Source: Cordylochernes scorpioides (lineage: Eukaryota > Arthropoda > Arachnida > Pseudoscorpiones > Chernetidae). From it: a DNA stretch of 64,000 nucleotides. How positions within the stretch are numbered: position 1 is the first letter of the stretch; each line of letters begins with the position of its first letter. The notes beneath the pieces are model-generated. The model worked only from the letters and a program-made list of their open reading frames with translations. It was not told where the DNA came from and searched no databases. The position numbers and the translations under genes were made by a program. This document shows positions 29,502 through 40,377 of this stretch, one piece after another. Where the stretch lies: NCBI GenBank assembly GCA_030710605.1, contig CP092877.1:68814488-68878487 (forward strand), written 5' to 3'.

Positions 29502-29672
29502 ATGATGAATATTGAACAGTTCAACCCAAACAATGGAAATGAAATCTCAAGTTATTTAGAACGCTTTGAATCCTATTGCATAGCGAATGATATAGTAAAG
29601 ATCGTTAAAAAGAAGGCAACATTTTTCTCGCTATGCGGAAGAGAAACGTATAATATAATACGGACGTTGACC
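29502..29672 (+). pseudogene. Ty3/gypsy-type gag fragment
   Basis: Codons from MNIEQFNPNNGNEISSYLERF through the KKKATFFSLCGRETYNII segment match the N-terminal part of a retrotransposon gag (a Y-L-x-R-F helix, then KKx-A-x-FLS-x-G). The homology stops at about 29672 where an unrelated inverted-repeat arm begins. It is a truncated relic, different from the gag at 46834. Confidence 0.55.
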
Positions 29673-29806
29673 TGGTGTAGTGTAGAGACACAACACCCCT
29701 CTCTTAATATTTTAATTGTAGTAAATACAGTTACAACACACACAATATAGGTAGTAGATTTAATTGTAAAAATAAACTAATAGTTCTCAATAGTGTATTT
29801 TCTCAC

Positions 29807-30690
29807 ATACAGATGGCGACACTATAATGTCTTATATTTAATTGCATAGAGCGTGTTTCAAAAATTGAGGTTTTTTTTTTTCTTTTGTAACATACAGCCA
29901 TACATGCAAATATATATTTTAAAAAATTATGCAAATATTATATTCTTACCCCTTTATTTTCACTAATATCTCGAACCCTAATCAATATAGTGGCAAAAAT
30001 ATTTTTAGACTTTCTATTAATTAGAGCCTAAATTTTTCACGTAAATATTTAATTATGAATATTTTGCTTTAAAATATCAAATACGTATAACATCGAATAT
30101 TCTATTATAAAAAGAGGGCAATTCCTAAAGAGAAATCCATAAAATAAATCTGTATATATATAAAAACATATATGCAAATAGATTGTAACATAGAGGAATA
30201 TATGCAAATAGATTGTAGGACGCGAAGAAATATCGAAGAAGGGAGAAAAATGTGGAAGAAAGGAACAAAAAGTGTTTTCGAGAGAAGCCTCCGAAAGAAA
30301 AAAAGGAAGAAAAAAGCAAGGTGTGAATATGGCAGATTCGAGCAGAGATTGTGGCCCTGGAACAAATTCCCCAAAGATGAGAAAGCCAGATTTCTACGGT
30401 CGTCATTTTTTCTGGGCCAAATGTCTCCCCAGCGGCCTGATAGGGCTGATCAAGTTGGGGCAGGCAAATTTTGGCCCTTCTTCATCGACTCTAGCACCCC
30501 CGCTCTTTTGTTTATTTCTTTCTTTCATACCTCTGGTTAATGCTGGGATGGTTTAACACTACGTCGCGGCGTACGTATTTCTCCATCTATATTACAATTT
30601 GATAATGGTGAACTTAAAAGTTTGAACAAATTCCTGGAATAACTCTCAGTTCACAATAATCATATTTTAAAAGGAAAGAAAATTTTTATA
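29807..30690. other. Interior of the inverted-repeat element
   Basis: AT-rich. A duplicated TATGCAAATAGATTGTA occurs at about 30171 and 30200. The overlapping frames at 30172-30556 lack motifs and I do not call them. Confidence 0.35.
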
Positions 30691-30953
30691 CACTACTAGC
30701 GAATGTACTCGGCTTCGCCCGGTTTTACCCGAGTAAAAGTTTGCCTAACGAACATTTGTTAAAACGATTCTAGCAAACATCCAATCCCTACTGAATCTAT
30801 ACTTGTCAAGATAACTTTATGTTTGATACTCTGCTCTACCTAGCTGTACCGTTCACATGTTGCTGTGTTTGAACAAAAAAGCAGATTTGATACCTCAAAC
30901 ATAATTTATTAATTTTTGTGATATGTTAAATAACATATAATAATGTTACGTAT

Positions 30954-31132
30954 TGTATTTATTATTGACACTATGCAAATTCATGCCATTTGTTTTAACT
31001 TATGTAAACTATTTCTTTTTATCTCTATTTTTCTATTTTGTATAAAAGGAGATTACTGGATTAAATAAACATTCATTTCAACTTGTAAAGCTGGAACGGG
31101 TCTTATTCAGATAACACTTAGCCATTACAACA
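30954..31132 (+). mobile_element. Candidate solo LTR
   Basis: Starts TGTTACG and ends TTACAACA (TGTT..AACA, the same ends as the gypsy LTR at 46586). It contains a TATAAAAGG box near 31040 and AATAAA near 31066 in LTR-like order. I see no matching target duplication, so this is tentative. Just upstream (30705-30745) is the imperfect palindrome ACTCGGCTTCGCCCGGT. Confidence 0.35.
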
Positions 31133-31355
31133 TTAATGATCAAATGTAAACAATACATCAAAAAGAAAATTAACAATAAAATTATCCTTACATCTGTATA
31201 TAAGAAAATACACCATTGAAAACGATTAGTTTCTTTTTTACAATTAAATCTACTTCCTATTGTAGTGTGTGTGTCTCCTTACTACAATTAAAATATTAAG
31301 AAAGGGAGTATGTTTCTTGAAAATGAAGATACTTCGGCCAGTAAATCTTTTTATT

Positions 31356-31398
31356 ACCTCGACGTTTCGATAAAAAGCTTTTGTCCTCGTCAGGAGCA
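31356..31398 (-). ncRNA. Hammerhead-like PLE-end motif (GAAACGTC family)
   Basis: On the minus strand: CTC, CTGACGA, an imperfect stem II, GAA, ACGT, C, GAG. The core is intact; stem I is 3 bp (CTC/GAG). It is followed by TTACTGGCCGAAG, the end shared with the foldback at 13409. Confidence 0.55.
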
Positions 31399-31542
31399 AA
31401 CAAAAATTAAACATTCAGCAAGGCGTTAAAAATCTTTCTAAAGTTCCAAGGGCGTTCTCACGCGATATTCAGAATTTTGTACAACATCTAAAGCACGAGT
31501 CAAAATATGAATGCCGGCCAGGCAGCCTCAATATTTACGATA

Positions 31543-31642
31543 GAGGGAGCATGGTTCATCAGTAGGGAAATTCCACAGTAGTTTCCTTGGTAGTTATACT
31601 GGCGTGGCAGTTGGAAGAGCTCACTATTGATGAGCCAAGCCC
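31543..31642. ncRNA. Palindromic pair of hammerhead-core-like motifs
   Basis: GAGGGAGCATGGTTCATCAG (31543) mirrors ATTGATGAGCCAAGCCCTC (31624-31642). Inner strands carry GTAGTTTCC and CTGGCGTGGC as the GAAA-side partners. Confidence 0.4.
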
Positions 31643-31681
31643 TCTTCCAAGAACAGTTGTTTTAGTTGTGTAAAAAATAAA

Positions 31682-31868
31682 TACACTGTATAACAAAAAG
31701 AAATCGACGCACCAAGGAGTTGTCCGATTAGGACAAAAATTGGTGCATGTAAAGAGCATGTATAGGGGTAAAAACGATTAAAATTTCAATCCCCCCTTTG
31801 CATGTTTGGTCGAAACCTCTTTGTATACGTATTTTCATGGTGCGTCGATTTTTTTGTTATAGAGTATA
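31682..31868. mobile_element. Mariner-type MITE, 187 bp
   Basis: The terminal repeat TACACTGTATAACAAAAAG.. with CGACGCACCA (31682-31714) is inverted at 31838-31868 (TGGTGCGTCGATT..). TA termini. No transposase. Confidence 0.7.
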
Positions 31869-31904
31869 TTTTTATATTTCGATAAAATTATGAGTGGTAT
31901 ATAT

Positions 31905-32172
31905 TCTTAGTACACATGGCCATATGATAATCATGGTATATATTTAACGACTGTTTTTACTGTAAGTTCACCACATGTTAAATGCATGTTCGAATTTCCC
32001 TTGTTGCTCTTTACAAGTTTGCTAGAGCCTCGTTTGGATTTCTATTTTCGCAAAAATCGGGAGCCATTGAAGAATTTTATTAAAAAAAAAAAAAGATGAA
32101 CAAGGTGGGATTCGAACCCTGGCCGTAGATATCGAAAACCAACAGTTTATAGCTCTCGTCTACCGGCCCTCA
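31905..32172 (-). mobile_element. tRNA-derived SINE, diverged copy
   Basis: The B box reads GGGTTCGAATCCCAC on the minus strand (about 32107-32121). The body and 3' half follow the family with many substitutions. Confidence 0.7.
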
Positions 32173-32329
32173 ATATAATGGTTTAAATAGTCTTTTATAA
32201 GGTGACCGTATATAGACCACGTTATGATAGTTCACACTGTTCCCTCTAAGACACTCGGTGACGTGGTACGTTGGTATTTCTAGGAACTTACATTCATAAA
32301 GTTGGCCTGTATCACTTTCTGTAGATAAC

Positions 32330-32400
32330 TGTTATGTTTACCTATCTGGGAGAATCCTGTATGGGACCAGTGTCCTTTAAAAGGATTTTTGTTGTTGTAT
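32330..32400 (+). mobile_element. Non-LTR/SINE 3'-tail fragment
   Basis: GGGAGAATCCTGTATGGGAC, CAGTGTCC and AAAAGG followed by TTGTTGTT. It is the closest single-copy match to the unit of the 84-bp array. Confidence 0.55.
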
Positions 32401-32710
32401 CATACCGGCCGTTCAGGTAAGAACATCACACGTAATGTTTATACCCCAATATGGTTTCAATATAATTGAAAATATCGCCAAAAAATAGTTTTAAATTAAT
32501 AATTAAAATATTCTATATAACCTTTTAAAAGATATAGGCCTTTCTTTATTATGTATAGAGCTGTTCCACAGGCCTACAACAATAAATTTGTATTGTTTAA
32601 GACTGTGCCGCGAGTTCGAAAGATAGCTTCATGAAGATAATAAAGAAACCAATAGATTTGAAGAGATCATTTGTTGGTTAGAAGTTTGTTTATATGACAA
32701 CTTTAATATA

Positions 32711-32753
32711 TTTCCCTGAGGAGAGTTACAGCGAATCACTGAAACGTTGGAAA
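32711..32753 (+). ncRNA. Minimal type I hammerhead-like motif
   Basis: Stem I TTTCC (32711-32715) pairs perfectly with GGAAA (32749-32753). Core CTGAGGA (32716-32722), a weak stem II (AGT/ACT), GAA, palindromic ACGT, H17 = T. Core residues are all present. Confidence 0.6.
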
Positions 32754-32844
32754 CTAAATAAAATATTGGTTGATGTAGGCATATAGTTTTATAAAAGAAA
32801 CTAATATTCATTCAAATTTTCGCGTATAACCTTTCTTCATTACA

Positions 32845-33090
32845 TTACATACATTTTACAAACATTACATTACATACATTACATCTTCTCTCACACACAT
32901 ACACATACATTACATTACATTACAATATATACACTTTCTCACATACATACATACATACATACATTACATTACCTCACACACACATACACATACAATACAT
33001 TATATACACTTTCTAACATACACATTACATTACATTACAATGCATTACATTACATTACAATACATACCTACATACATACACACATACAGC
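32845..33090. repeat. TACATTACA microsatellite
   Basis: Long interrupted runs of ACATTACAT, ACATACAT and CACACATACA. Confidence 0.85.
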
Positions 33091-33339
33091 TTTATTAATA
33101 CTATCGATCTTATACAGATTCACCACAGGAAGATAACATAGATGGAGCTCTTATACTCCAGACAGCGCAGAGCCCAACAACAGTATTTCATTTAGAATCT
33201 TCCAATTAGTTAACAAAATATCGTAGATGTTTCGTTTAAATACATTTTTATATAAATATCGATTCTTTCCTGGTTTTACACTTTAATTTAATCAATAAGG
33301 AATTAAAGATTTCGTTTCTTATTTAATTTTATTTCTCGA

Positions 33340-33645
33340 TCTTTCGGGCCAACATGCCTTTCAACATGGAGATCCTGAAGTACAACCAGAAGTTGTTGAT
33401 GTTAGCCCGAAAGCTCGAGAAATTCTACTTCAGGATCTCCGTGTTGATGGGAATGTTAGCCCGAAAGCTTGAGAAGTTGTACTTCAGGATCTCCGTGTTG
33501 ATGGGCATGTTAGCCCGAAAGCTTGAGAAGTTGTACTTCAGGATCTCCGTGTTGATGGGCATGTTAGCCCGAAAGCTTGAGAAGTTGTACTTCAGGATCT
33601 CCGTGTTGATGGGCATGTTAGCCCGAAATTTCAAGAAATAGAAAA
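33340..33645. repeat. 54-bp minisatellite derived from a PLE-type end
   Basis: Four to five units of ATGTTAGCCCGAAAGCTTG + AGAAGTTGTACTTCAGG + ATCTCCGTGTTGATGGGC. Because 54 is a multiple of 3, it keeps both strands open (95 and 133 codons), but the frames look incidental. CCGAAAGCT-T-GAG and CTGAAG are the PLE-end signature, so the unit probably arose from one. Confidence 0.8.
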
Positions 33646-34086
33646 AAAATAAGAAAAGAAACGAAACCCTTGATTTCTTTTTGATATAAAAAAAAATGTT
33701 GACAGTCATTGTAAAACTTGATCCATATACGGAGTCAGTGACATGGGTTACAATATTCCCCAATAGTTGAGAAGAGCCAAGGTGTGGAAGAGAGACAAGG
33801 GAGATATGTAAGTTAGGTATTCCCACTTAATTAAGTCCAGCAGCTCTCCTTATTTACCAAGCCGTCGTCAATTAGTTATAATTAACGTATCCTTATCGTA
33901 CAGGTTGTTTTAATAGAATCCCTGTACTTAATTGCCGAGGCAAAGCTAAACACTCGGTACGTTGGGATGTTTCCGCGACCATTGGTACTCAGTCTTCTTG
34001 GAACTATCTGTAGGTCTCATTAGAGATTATAGATGATACCAATAAACAGTAATAGAAACAATCATTTTGGCAAGTTTTTGATTATA
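33646..34086. other. AT-rich spacer
   Basis: Nothing recognised. Confidence 0.4.
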
Positions 34087-34289
34087 TAGACATTCATCGA
34101 CAGATCTTAAAGAAGTTGTACTTTTTAGCATGTATATCGGGATTCAGACAATAATACACAGTGACCCTTATTAAAGACACACACGATATAACCAAGTGTG
34201 AATAAATTTGCCTCTTTCTCATTAAAAAAAAAAAACGACCGGCGACATCAAATACTTCCAATTCCCTATGTTTTGTCCCCATGAGTGTA
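34087..34289. mobile_element. Tc1-like MITE, complete but diverged
   Basis: Left end AGACATTCATCGACAG, right end TTTTGTCCCCATGAGTGTA; the interior is typical of the family. Confidence 0.65.
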
Positions 34290-34382
34290 GATTAAGTAAG
34301 AGAGAACCAATCAGCGAGCGTGTAGAATGGTTTATAATAAATACATAGATAGGACTTAATACAGTGATATATAAAAACAAAG

Positions 34383-34480
34383 GTCAATTCTCCCGTCAAA
34401 ACAGACGGGATATCATCTATTAATCATCTCTGCATAGTAGAGGATTCGAGGCGGTGACAAAGACACAGCCTATGATTGAA
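34383..34480. mobile_element. PLE terminal-repeat fragment
   Basis: CAATTCTCCCGTCAAAACAG and GGTGACAAAGACACAGCC match, in inverse, parts of 20447-20910 and 63500-63610. Confidence 0.35.
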
Positions 34481-35470
34481 GTCACGTGATAGTAATGAAC
34501 CAATCATCAAGCGCATAAAACAGACACTATAGAAATATATTAAGGCGTATGAGATATATTAACCGGTTAAAGGTATACCTCATAGAATAGATTAATCTTA
34601 AAATTTCAAAATATATAAATCAGTTTAAAAGGGCGAACAAAACACATATGAAAACATAAATTTCTATTATCGATTTTTTAATATATAAAAAAAAAGAATT
34701 TATCATTAGTTATAAAAATCCAACACCAGAAGAGAAAAGCAATACCACACAAAAAATGAAATTATCGAGGAAAAAATTTTTTTTCTCTCCCAATACAATT
34801 GAAAAGTTACACCTAATAAGTAATAAAAAAACACCTATATATAAAAAAAAGCGAACAAAATAAGTTCGATAATAAAAATATAGAAAAAAACTTACAAAGT
34901 AAAAAAAAAACACATAGAATATGAAGTTATAAATCAATAATAAAATTTGTGAGAAGGAAGGAAGATAATAAAAAAAACGAAATACAAGAGACAAAAAAAG
35001 GGTCCTAGGGTTAACCTCTTTCTAACTTGGAGATATATATAAAAAATAATCTTCCACTTTCTAGAAAGGAGGAAAGAGACAAAAAGAAGATTCCTCTCGT
35101 CACCTTGTAAAAAGTATGGATATGATAGATGGCAGGGGAAAAAGTCGCCGTTCTTAAATCCATTATAGTAGATAATGAAGAATGAGGGGATGTTCTGAAA
35201 TTATAGGGTTTGAGCTCAGTCGGATGGATCATAACCATATCTGAGTATCACATCGACTTATTCTCTGAAAGCCTTGAATATTTGACAAAAATGGCTTTTT
35301 ATACGCCTTTTCTAGTCTTATTCTATATTGAATTGAGAGTTTTCTAAGAATTGTCTTTATTATATTGGTAGATATAAATGATCATAAGATGTCTGAATGC
35401 GCTTGTAAGATTTGTTCATTCCAATGTTCTTGTAGTGAAGATCCTATGATAATATAGATCATTTATAGTG
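34481..35470. other. A-rich spacer
   Basis: 34640-35000 is strongly A-rich on the plus strand; the minus-strand frame there is compositional. No gene. Confidence 0.4.
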
Positions 35471-37205
35471 AATATACCATAGGAAATGAAAGAATTATAG
35501 CAATAATGTTTCCTTTACATAAAAAACAAACATCTACTATTCTTAATGTGAAGCGACCTCATTGCAATAAGGATACACACACACACAAAAGCCTTTATTA
35601 AGGACTTTCCCCATACAGCTTCTCCCAATTGGGTAAGGTAATAATCATCTTGTGTTATTTACATAGGTAGTGAAGCCTTTATTAGGGACTTGCCCCATAC
35701 AGATTCTCCCAATTGGGTAAGGTAATAATCATCTTGTGTTATTTACATAGGTAGTGAAGCCTTTATTAAGGCCTTTCCCCATACAGATTCTCCTAATTGG
35801 GTAAGGTAATAATCATCTTGTGTTATTTACATAGGTAGTGAAGCCTTTATTAAGGCCTTTCCCCATACAGATTCTCCTAATTGGGTAAGGTAATAATCAT
35901 CTTGTGTTATTTACATAGGTAGTGAAGCCTTTATTAAGGCCTTTCCCCATACAGATTCTCCTAATTGGGTAAGGTAATAATCATCTTGTGTTATTTACAT
36001 AGGTAGTGAAGCCTTTATTAAGGCCTTTCCCCATACAGATTCTCCTAATTGGGTAAGGTAATAATCATCTTGTGTTATTTACATAGGTAGTGAAGCCTTT
36101 ATTAAGGCCTTTCCCCATACAGATTCTCCTAATTGGGTAAGGTAATAATCATCTTGTGTTATTTACATAGGTAGTGAAGCCTTTATTAGGGACATGCCCC
36201 ATACAGATTCTCCCAATTGGGTAAGGTAATAATCATCTTGTGTTATTTACATAGGTAGTGAAGCCTTTATTAAGGCCTTTCCCCATACAGATTCTCCCAA
36301 TTGGGTAAGGTAATAATCATCTTGTGTTATTTACATAGGTAGTGAAGCCTTTATTAGGGACTTGCCCCATACAGATTCTCCCAATTGGATAAGGTAATAA
36401 TCATCTTGTGTTATTTACATAGGTAGTGAAGCCTTTATTAGGGACATGCCCCATACAGATTCTCCTAATTGGGTAAGGTAATAATCATCTTGTGTTATTT
36501 ACATAGGTAGTGAAGCCTTTATTAGGGACTTTCCCCATACAGATTCTCCCAATTGGGTAAGGTAATAATCATCTTGTGTTATTTACATAGGTAGTGAAGC
36601 CTTTATTAGGGACTTTCCCCATACAGATTCTCCCAATTGGGTAAGGTAATAATCATCTTGTGTTATTTACATAGGTAGTGAAGCCTTTATTAGGGACATG
36701 CCCCATACAGATTCTCCCAATTGGGTAAGGTAATAATCATCTTGTGTTATTTACATAGGTAGTGAAGCCTTTATTAGGGACTTGCCCCATACAGATTCTC
36801 CCAATTGGGTAAGGTAATAATCATCTTGTGTTATTTACATAGGTAGTGAAGCCTTTATTAGGGACTTGCCCCATACAGATTCTCCCAATTGGGTAAGGTA
36901 ATAATCATCTTGTGTTATTTACATAGGTAGTGAAGCCTTTATTAGGGACTTTCCCCATACAGATTCTCCTAATTGGGTAAGGTAATAATCATCTTGTGTT
37001 ATTTACATAGAAATTGGACTGGCTTTACTCTTCATCTCAAAGTCATTCACTTGTTGACTGGTCCTTACATAATGATGATCTAAAATATTTATAGTAAGCT
37101 ATTGCCTTAGATTATTGCAATAAAGATAGTAGAAGTTTTTTTTATATATATAAAAGAAACATTCGTTCTATAATGCTTTCATTTCTTATTTACATATAGC
37201 GCATT
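35470..37205. mobile_element. AGATGGCGC-family foldback with a tandem array between its arms
   Basis: The left arm (about 35470-35555: AATGTTTCC.., CATCTACTATTCTTAATG) and the right arm (about 37085-37202: ATAGTAGAAG.., AAGAAACATTCGTTC, TATAGCGC) are inverted relatives of the MITE arms at 27612 and 27768. The 84-bp array fills the centre. Confidence 0.55.
35580..37010. repeat. 84-bp tandem array, about 17 copies
   Basis: The unit runs GCCTTTATTARGGACNTNCC, CCATACAGATTCTCCYAATTG, GGTAAGGTAATAATCATC, TTGTGTTATTTACATAGG, TAGTGAA. Starts at 35591, 35675 and 35759 fix the period at 84. In reverse, the unit reads GGGAGAATCTGTATGGG.. ..AATAAAGGC, the dispersed retroelement tail. The first copy is even preceded by ACACACACAC, the inverse of that tail's GT run. 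The array therefore grew from one inserted tail. Copies alternate between two variants (AAGGCCTTT and AGGGACTTG/ATG). Confidence 0.92.
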
Positions 37206-37237
37206 ATTGTTTTATAATTAGAATATACCATATTTGC

Positions 37238-37510
37238 ATAGGTTGGAATTTGATAAATACAAGATGTAAACGCCATCAACCTTTTTATAAAAAAGGTTTA
37301 TTGTCTAAACGTTTAGGCTATCTACTATCGCCTTTTTCAAAGATAGAAAGTTATAAGACAATTAGCAATATTTGTCTAATAACTTTCTATCATTGAAAAA
37401 GAGCATAGTAGGTCCTCGAAGCATTCGGACAATATACCTTTTTTTTTAAAACGTTGATAGCGTCTTTAACTTGAATTTATCAAATTCCAACCTATACAAC
37501 GGTTTTCCAA
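37238..37510. mobile_element. Foldback element with degenerate PLE-end motifs
   Basis: Arms GCATAGGTTGGAATTTGATA (37238) and TATCAAATTCCAACCTATAC (about 37480-37500) extend inward about 130 bp. The minus-strand centre holds TTTGAAAAAGGCGATAG and CCTAAACGTTTAGAC, a decayed version of the core/stem III pattern. Confidence 0.6.
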
Positions 37511-37591
37511 GAGTTCCTCTTCACACACAAACACAGTATCAGATATAAAAGAAAACATTGCATTACAATATTAGAGTGGCATGATAGATAA

Positions 37592-37650
37592 AACTGATGA
37601 AACCGCTGGGAGGGTTCACCAATGATGAGTCAGGCCCTTTCATTATGTTT
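37592..37650 (+). ncRNA. Hammerhead-core-like motif, permuted order
   Basis: GATGAAACCGCTGGGAGGG, TTCACCA, ATGATGAGTCAGGCCC. Both core strands are slightly mutated. Confidence 0.35.
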
Positions 37651-37659
37651 ATCTTTACA

Positions 37660-38689
37660 GTAAGGGGGGGGGGCAGAGCAGATTTTTTTTATATTAATGA
37701 TGTCTAAATATATTGAATTGTATCAAATCTTCCAAAAAAATACCTCTGAGAAAACCCCAGGACTATAATAGAAAAACTGAGACAATGTAACCTAATGGAG
37801 ATTGTTTAAACGAATTGAAGAACAAGCAACAACAACAACATATTAAAAGAAACATGCGCATTATAAATATAAATAAAAAACAATTCGCCGAGGTAATATT
37901 TTCTTCTTTTTTGTCTCATCACGACAAAATAAGATTTCGGGCGTCAACAGCCCGTCGACAGGTATAATTAGAATAATAATACTTAGAAATCAAATAAATC
38001 TATATCTAGAGAACATAAAGAAGGAAATATGACAAATAGGAAATATGCAAATACTAATTAACATAATACAGTTAAATCATAAACTCTTCCCTCAGGGAAT
38101 CGTATTCTATTTATAATTTCAGCCCGAAGGAATATTATATGAACAAGTTCTCAGATTATATAAATACCTTATATATATATTTCCTGAAATATATATTTAC
38201 ATATACTATATATATAAGCAATTTAGTTTATATAGAACATATTGTGAATAATGTATTATAATTCGATAAGTTGTGTTGCGCATAACTTAATTGCATAATA
38301 ATAGGACAATATGCAATTTGTGGAAAGTCAAGAACATACGTTAAATATTTGCATACTCAGTGTGTATATACAATCCTAATTGATAAGACACATGCTCCTT
38401 TGTAAGCTTTCCCATTCACATACTTCCATTTACGGTGCGTCCAAAGTTTATAATTGCTCCCACTCTAGCTAGTCATTAAATCCATTTTATATAAGCTCGG
38501 GGTAAATATGTATATTGAACTAATTTAAAATTTATTGTTTTACTTCTTCCTATATATATATATACTTAATTAGTGTAAATTTAATTAGTTATTTATTGAG
38601 ACTACAATTGGCGTTCTATTTTCATACTATTTGTTAATGTTCACATCATATTTTACCAATCATATGGAAATAAAAGTTTACAATGCGTC
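37660..38689. other. AT-rich spacer with a PLE-end fragment
   Basis: 37925-37965 (minus) has GGGC..GCCC-GAAATC with CTGTCGA, a degenerate hammerhead-like unit. Otherwise no feature. Confidence 0.35.
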
Positions 38690-38825
38690 TCTTCTTAGTA
38701 TACCATTGAGAAATTAAGCTTTCGAGTGATGCTCTTTGTGTTTTTCTAGGGAGTAGAGTTGTTTGTTAAAGAGAGCGTTAGTTCGAAAACTTTCCTACTC
38801 AATGATATAGAAAATTTTCGCTTCA
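38690..38825. mobile_element. Decayed foldback
   Basis: ATACCATTGAGAAATTAAGC and TTCCTACTCAATGATATAGA are imperfectly inverted around AAGCTTTCGAG/GTTCGAAAAC. It resembles the other PLE-end foldbacks. Confidence 0.4.
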
Positions 38826-39190
38826 GAATTTATTATTCGTTATTCAATATGCAAATTTGATAGTTATGTAATAATAATACTTTAGTTTCCCACACATTTG
38901 ATTTGACACGTAAATATACATATGTATATAAATGTGTGTGTACCAAATGGCATCTTTACTTCTAAAAGGGTATTTTGAATGCACACACACATTTTGAGCG
39001 ATTACTCTAGCGCAAAACGCAGAATTACTAATAACGAATGAGCCACAACACCAATTTGAGTAAATTCGGACATGAAAAAAAACACTTTGTATACCTTTAA
39101 ATAAAAAAGGTACCACTTTTTGTACATGCGTATCAACCTCCCGCAACTTTAATTTATATATTTATATATTTTTTAAATTCTATCTATATA
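38826..39190. other. AT-rich spacer
   Basis: The 100-codon minus frame (38844-39146) has no recognisable domain. Confidence 0.35.
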
Positions 39191-39383
39191 CAGTTAAACC
39201 TGTCTATAGCGCCCATCTTGGGACTCGCCAAAATAGAGTGCTATAGAGAGGGGGTACTATAGACAGGTCACTTTTAATGTAAATCGCATCGTACTACGTA
39301 TTTAAAATCGGGCGCTATAGACATGGAGGCGCTATAGACAGGGAGGCGCTATTTAGAGGGATCGCTATAGGCAGATTTAACTG
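39191..39383. mobile_element. pogo/Tigger-type MITE, 193 bp
   Basis: Starts CAGTTAAACCTGTCTATAGC and ends GCTATAGGCAGATTTAACTG, flanked by TA on both sides (39189-39190 and 39384-39385). CAGT..ACTG ends with TA duplication are diagnostic of pogo/Tigger. Several GCGCTATAGACA subrepeats occur inside. No transposase. Confidence 0.85.
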
Positions 39384-40044
39384 TATGTATTAATCATTAT
39401 TGTCTTATTTATTCTTAATTAACATTTTTTAACCTTATATGGACGTTGTAATAAAGTAGTTTAATCTCTCTCGTCGTTATAACAACCCAATTAGTAGATA
39501 ATTTGTTCTATCTGATGGAATACATTATACCTTTATTAGCATTTAGGTTAAGTAAAAATGATAATTAAGAATACATAAGGCAATAATGATATATATATAT
39601 ATATATAGGGGATTTTCCTTTCCCGGTTGTAAGACTACTCGCACAAGTTAGAATACTTTCAAGTTTTTTTTAGAGAAAACCACAACAAGATGCTCTGCGG
39701 TGAGTACCCGATTTGTACCTTCTGTAATTCAAAACTAAAAAAATGAAATCACTCACTATATTTTTGATTGCTCTGCTCTGAAATAAGAACCCTTATGCTC
39801 AAAACTGGGCAACTCTGTGCTTCACTTCCATCGATAATTGACAATATGACACAGAATAAGTATATTGCTACGGCGTTTTATGGTTTCCACAAGTCCTTAT
39901 CTCAGAAGAAGGCCAAGTGACACTCACTCCTCACTTTCTTACTGCTACTCTCTTTGTGCTGTTTTTCTTGCTTCCCTCTTTCTCTTTCTTGTTTTTTTCT
40001 TTTTCTTCTGTCTATATCGTTGTTTCCTTTGTCTCACTGCTTTG
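39384..40044. other. AT-rich spacer
   Basis: Contains a retroelement-like end near 39440 (AATAAAGTAGTTTAATCTC) and an (AT)n run near 39590. The overlapping frames near 39865-40157 are T-rich and not convincing. Confidence 0.35.
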
Positions 40045-40125
40045 TTCTTATGCATACCTCTGGTGAATCCTGTATAGAGTCAGTGACCCTAAATAAAGGC
40101 TTTTTGTTGTTGTTGTTGTATATAT
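40045..40125 (+). mobile_element. Non-LTR/SINE 3' tail
   Basis: CCTCTGGTGAATCCTGTATAG, AGTCAGTGACCC and AAATAAAGGC, then a TTG microsatellite. Same tail family as 32330. Confidence 0.55.
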
Positions 40126-40282
40126 ATAGTTATAATAAAAAATATATAAATATGTAACATAAAGTTGCGGGACGTTCAATTTTTTTCTTCTCTTGTCCAA
40201 TACCTTATACAAGAATGTCTTCCAAGTGTCGGGTATATACGCAGAATAGAACAATGTAAAAGTAGATGTATTAACATAGCGG

Positions 40283-40345
40283 GTTTGTTGATTAAACTGG
40301 CGAAACCACTGGGAGTGTTCGTCACTGATGAGCCAGGTTCTTCAA
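40283..40345 (+). ncRNA. Hammerhead-core-like motif, permuted order
   Basis: ATTAAACTGGCGAAACC, then GTTCGTCA, then CTGATGAGCCAGG. CTGGC and GCCAG pair perfectly; the 27709 copy has TTGGC/GCCAA, so the changes are compensatory. Stem III is weak and stem I absent. Confidence 0.45.
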
Positions 40346-40377
40346 ATATTTCCATTTATGTAAGTTAAATAAAATTA

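Larger units (their letters stand above)
29690..31320. mobile_element. Inverted-repeat element, about 1.6 kb
   Basis: Arms at 29690-29806 and 31196-31320 are inverted (CTTAATATTTTAATTGTAGTA.., GTAGATTTAATTGTAAAAA) over about 115 bp. The interior has two unrelated open frames (30172-30540, 30272-30556) without recognisable domains and a candidate solo LTR. Confidence 0.5.

Noticed and set aside
30172..30556. Overlapping frames of 122 and 94 codons
   Set aside because: Two frames over the same A-rich sequence, no domains, inside an inverted-repeat element.
33354..33826. Repeat-protein genes of 95 (+) and 133 (-) codons
   Set aside because: A 54-bp tandem unit keeps frames open on both strands; there are no start context or flanking gene signals.
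35580..37010. CRISPR-like array (84-bp units)
   Set aside because: Continuous tandem repeat without spacers, derived from a retroelement tail.
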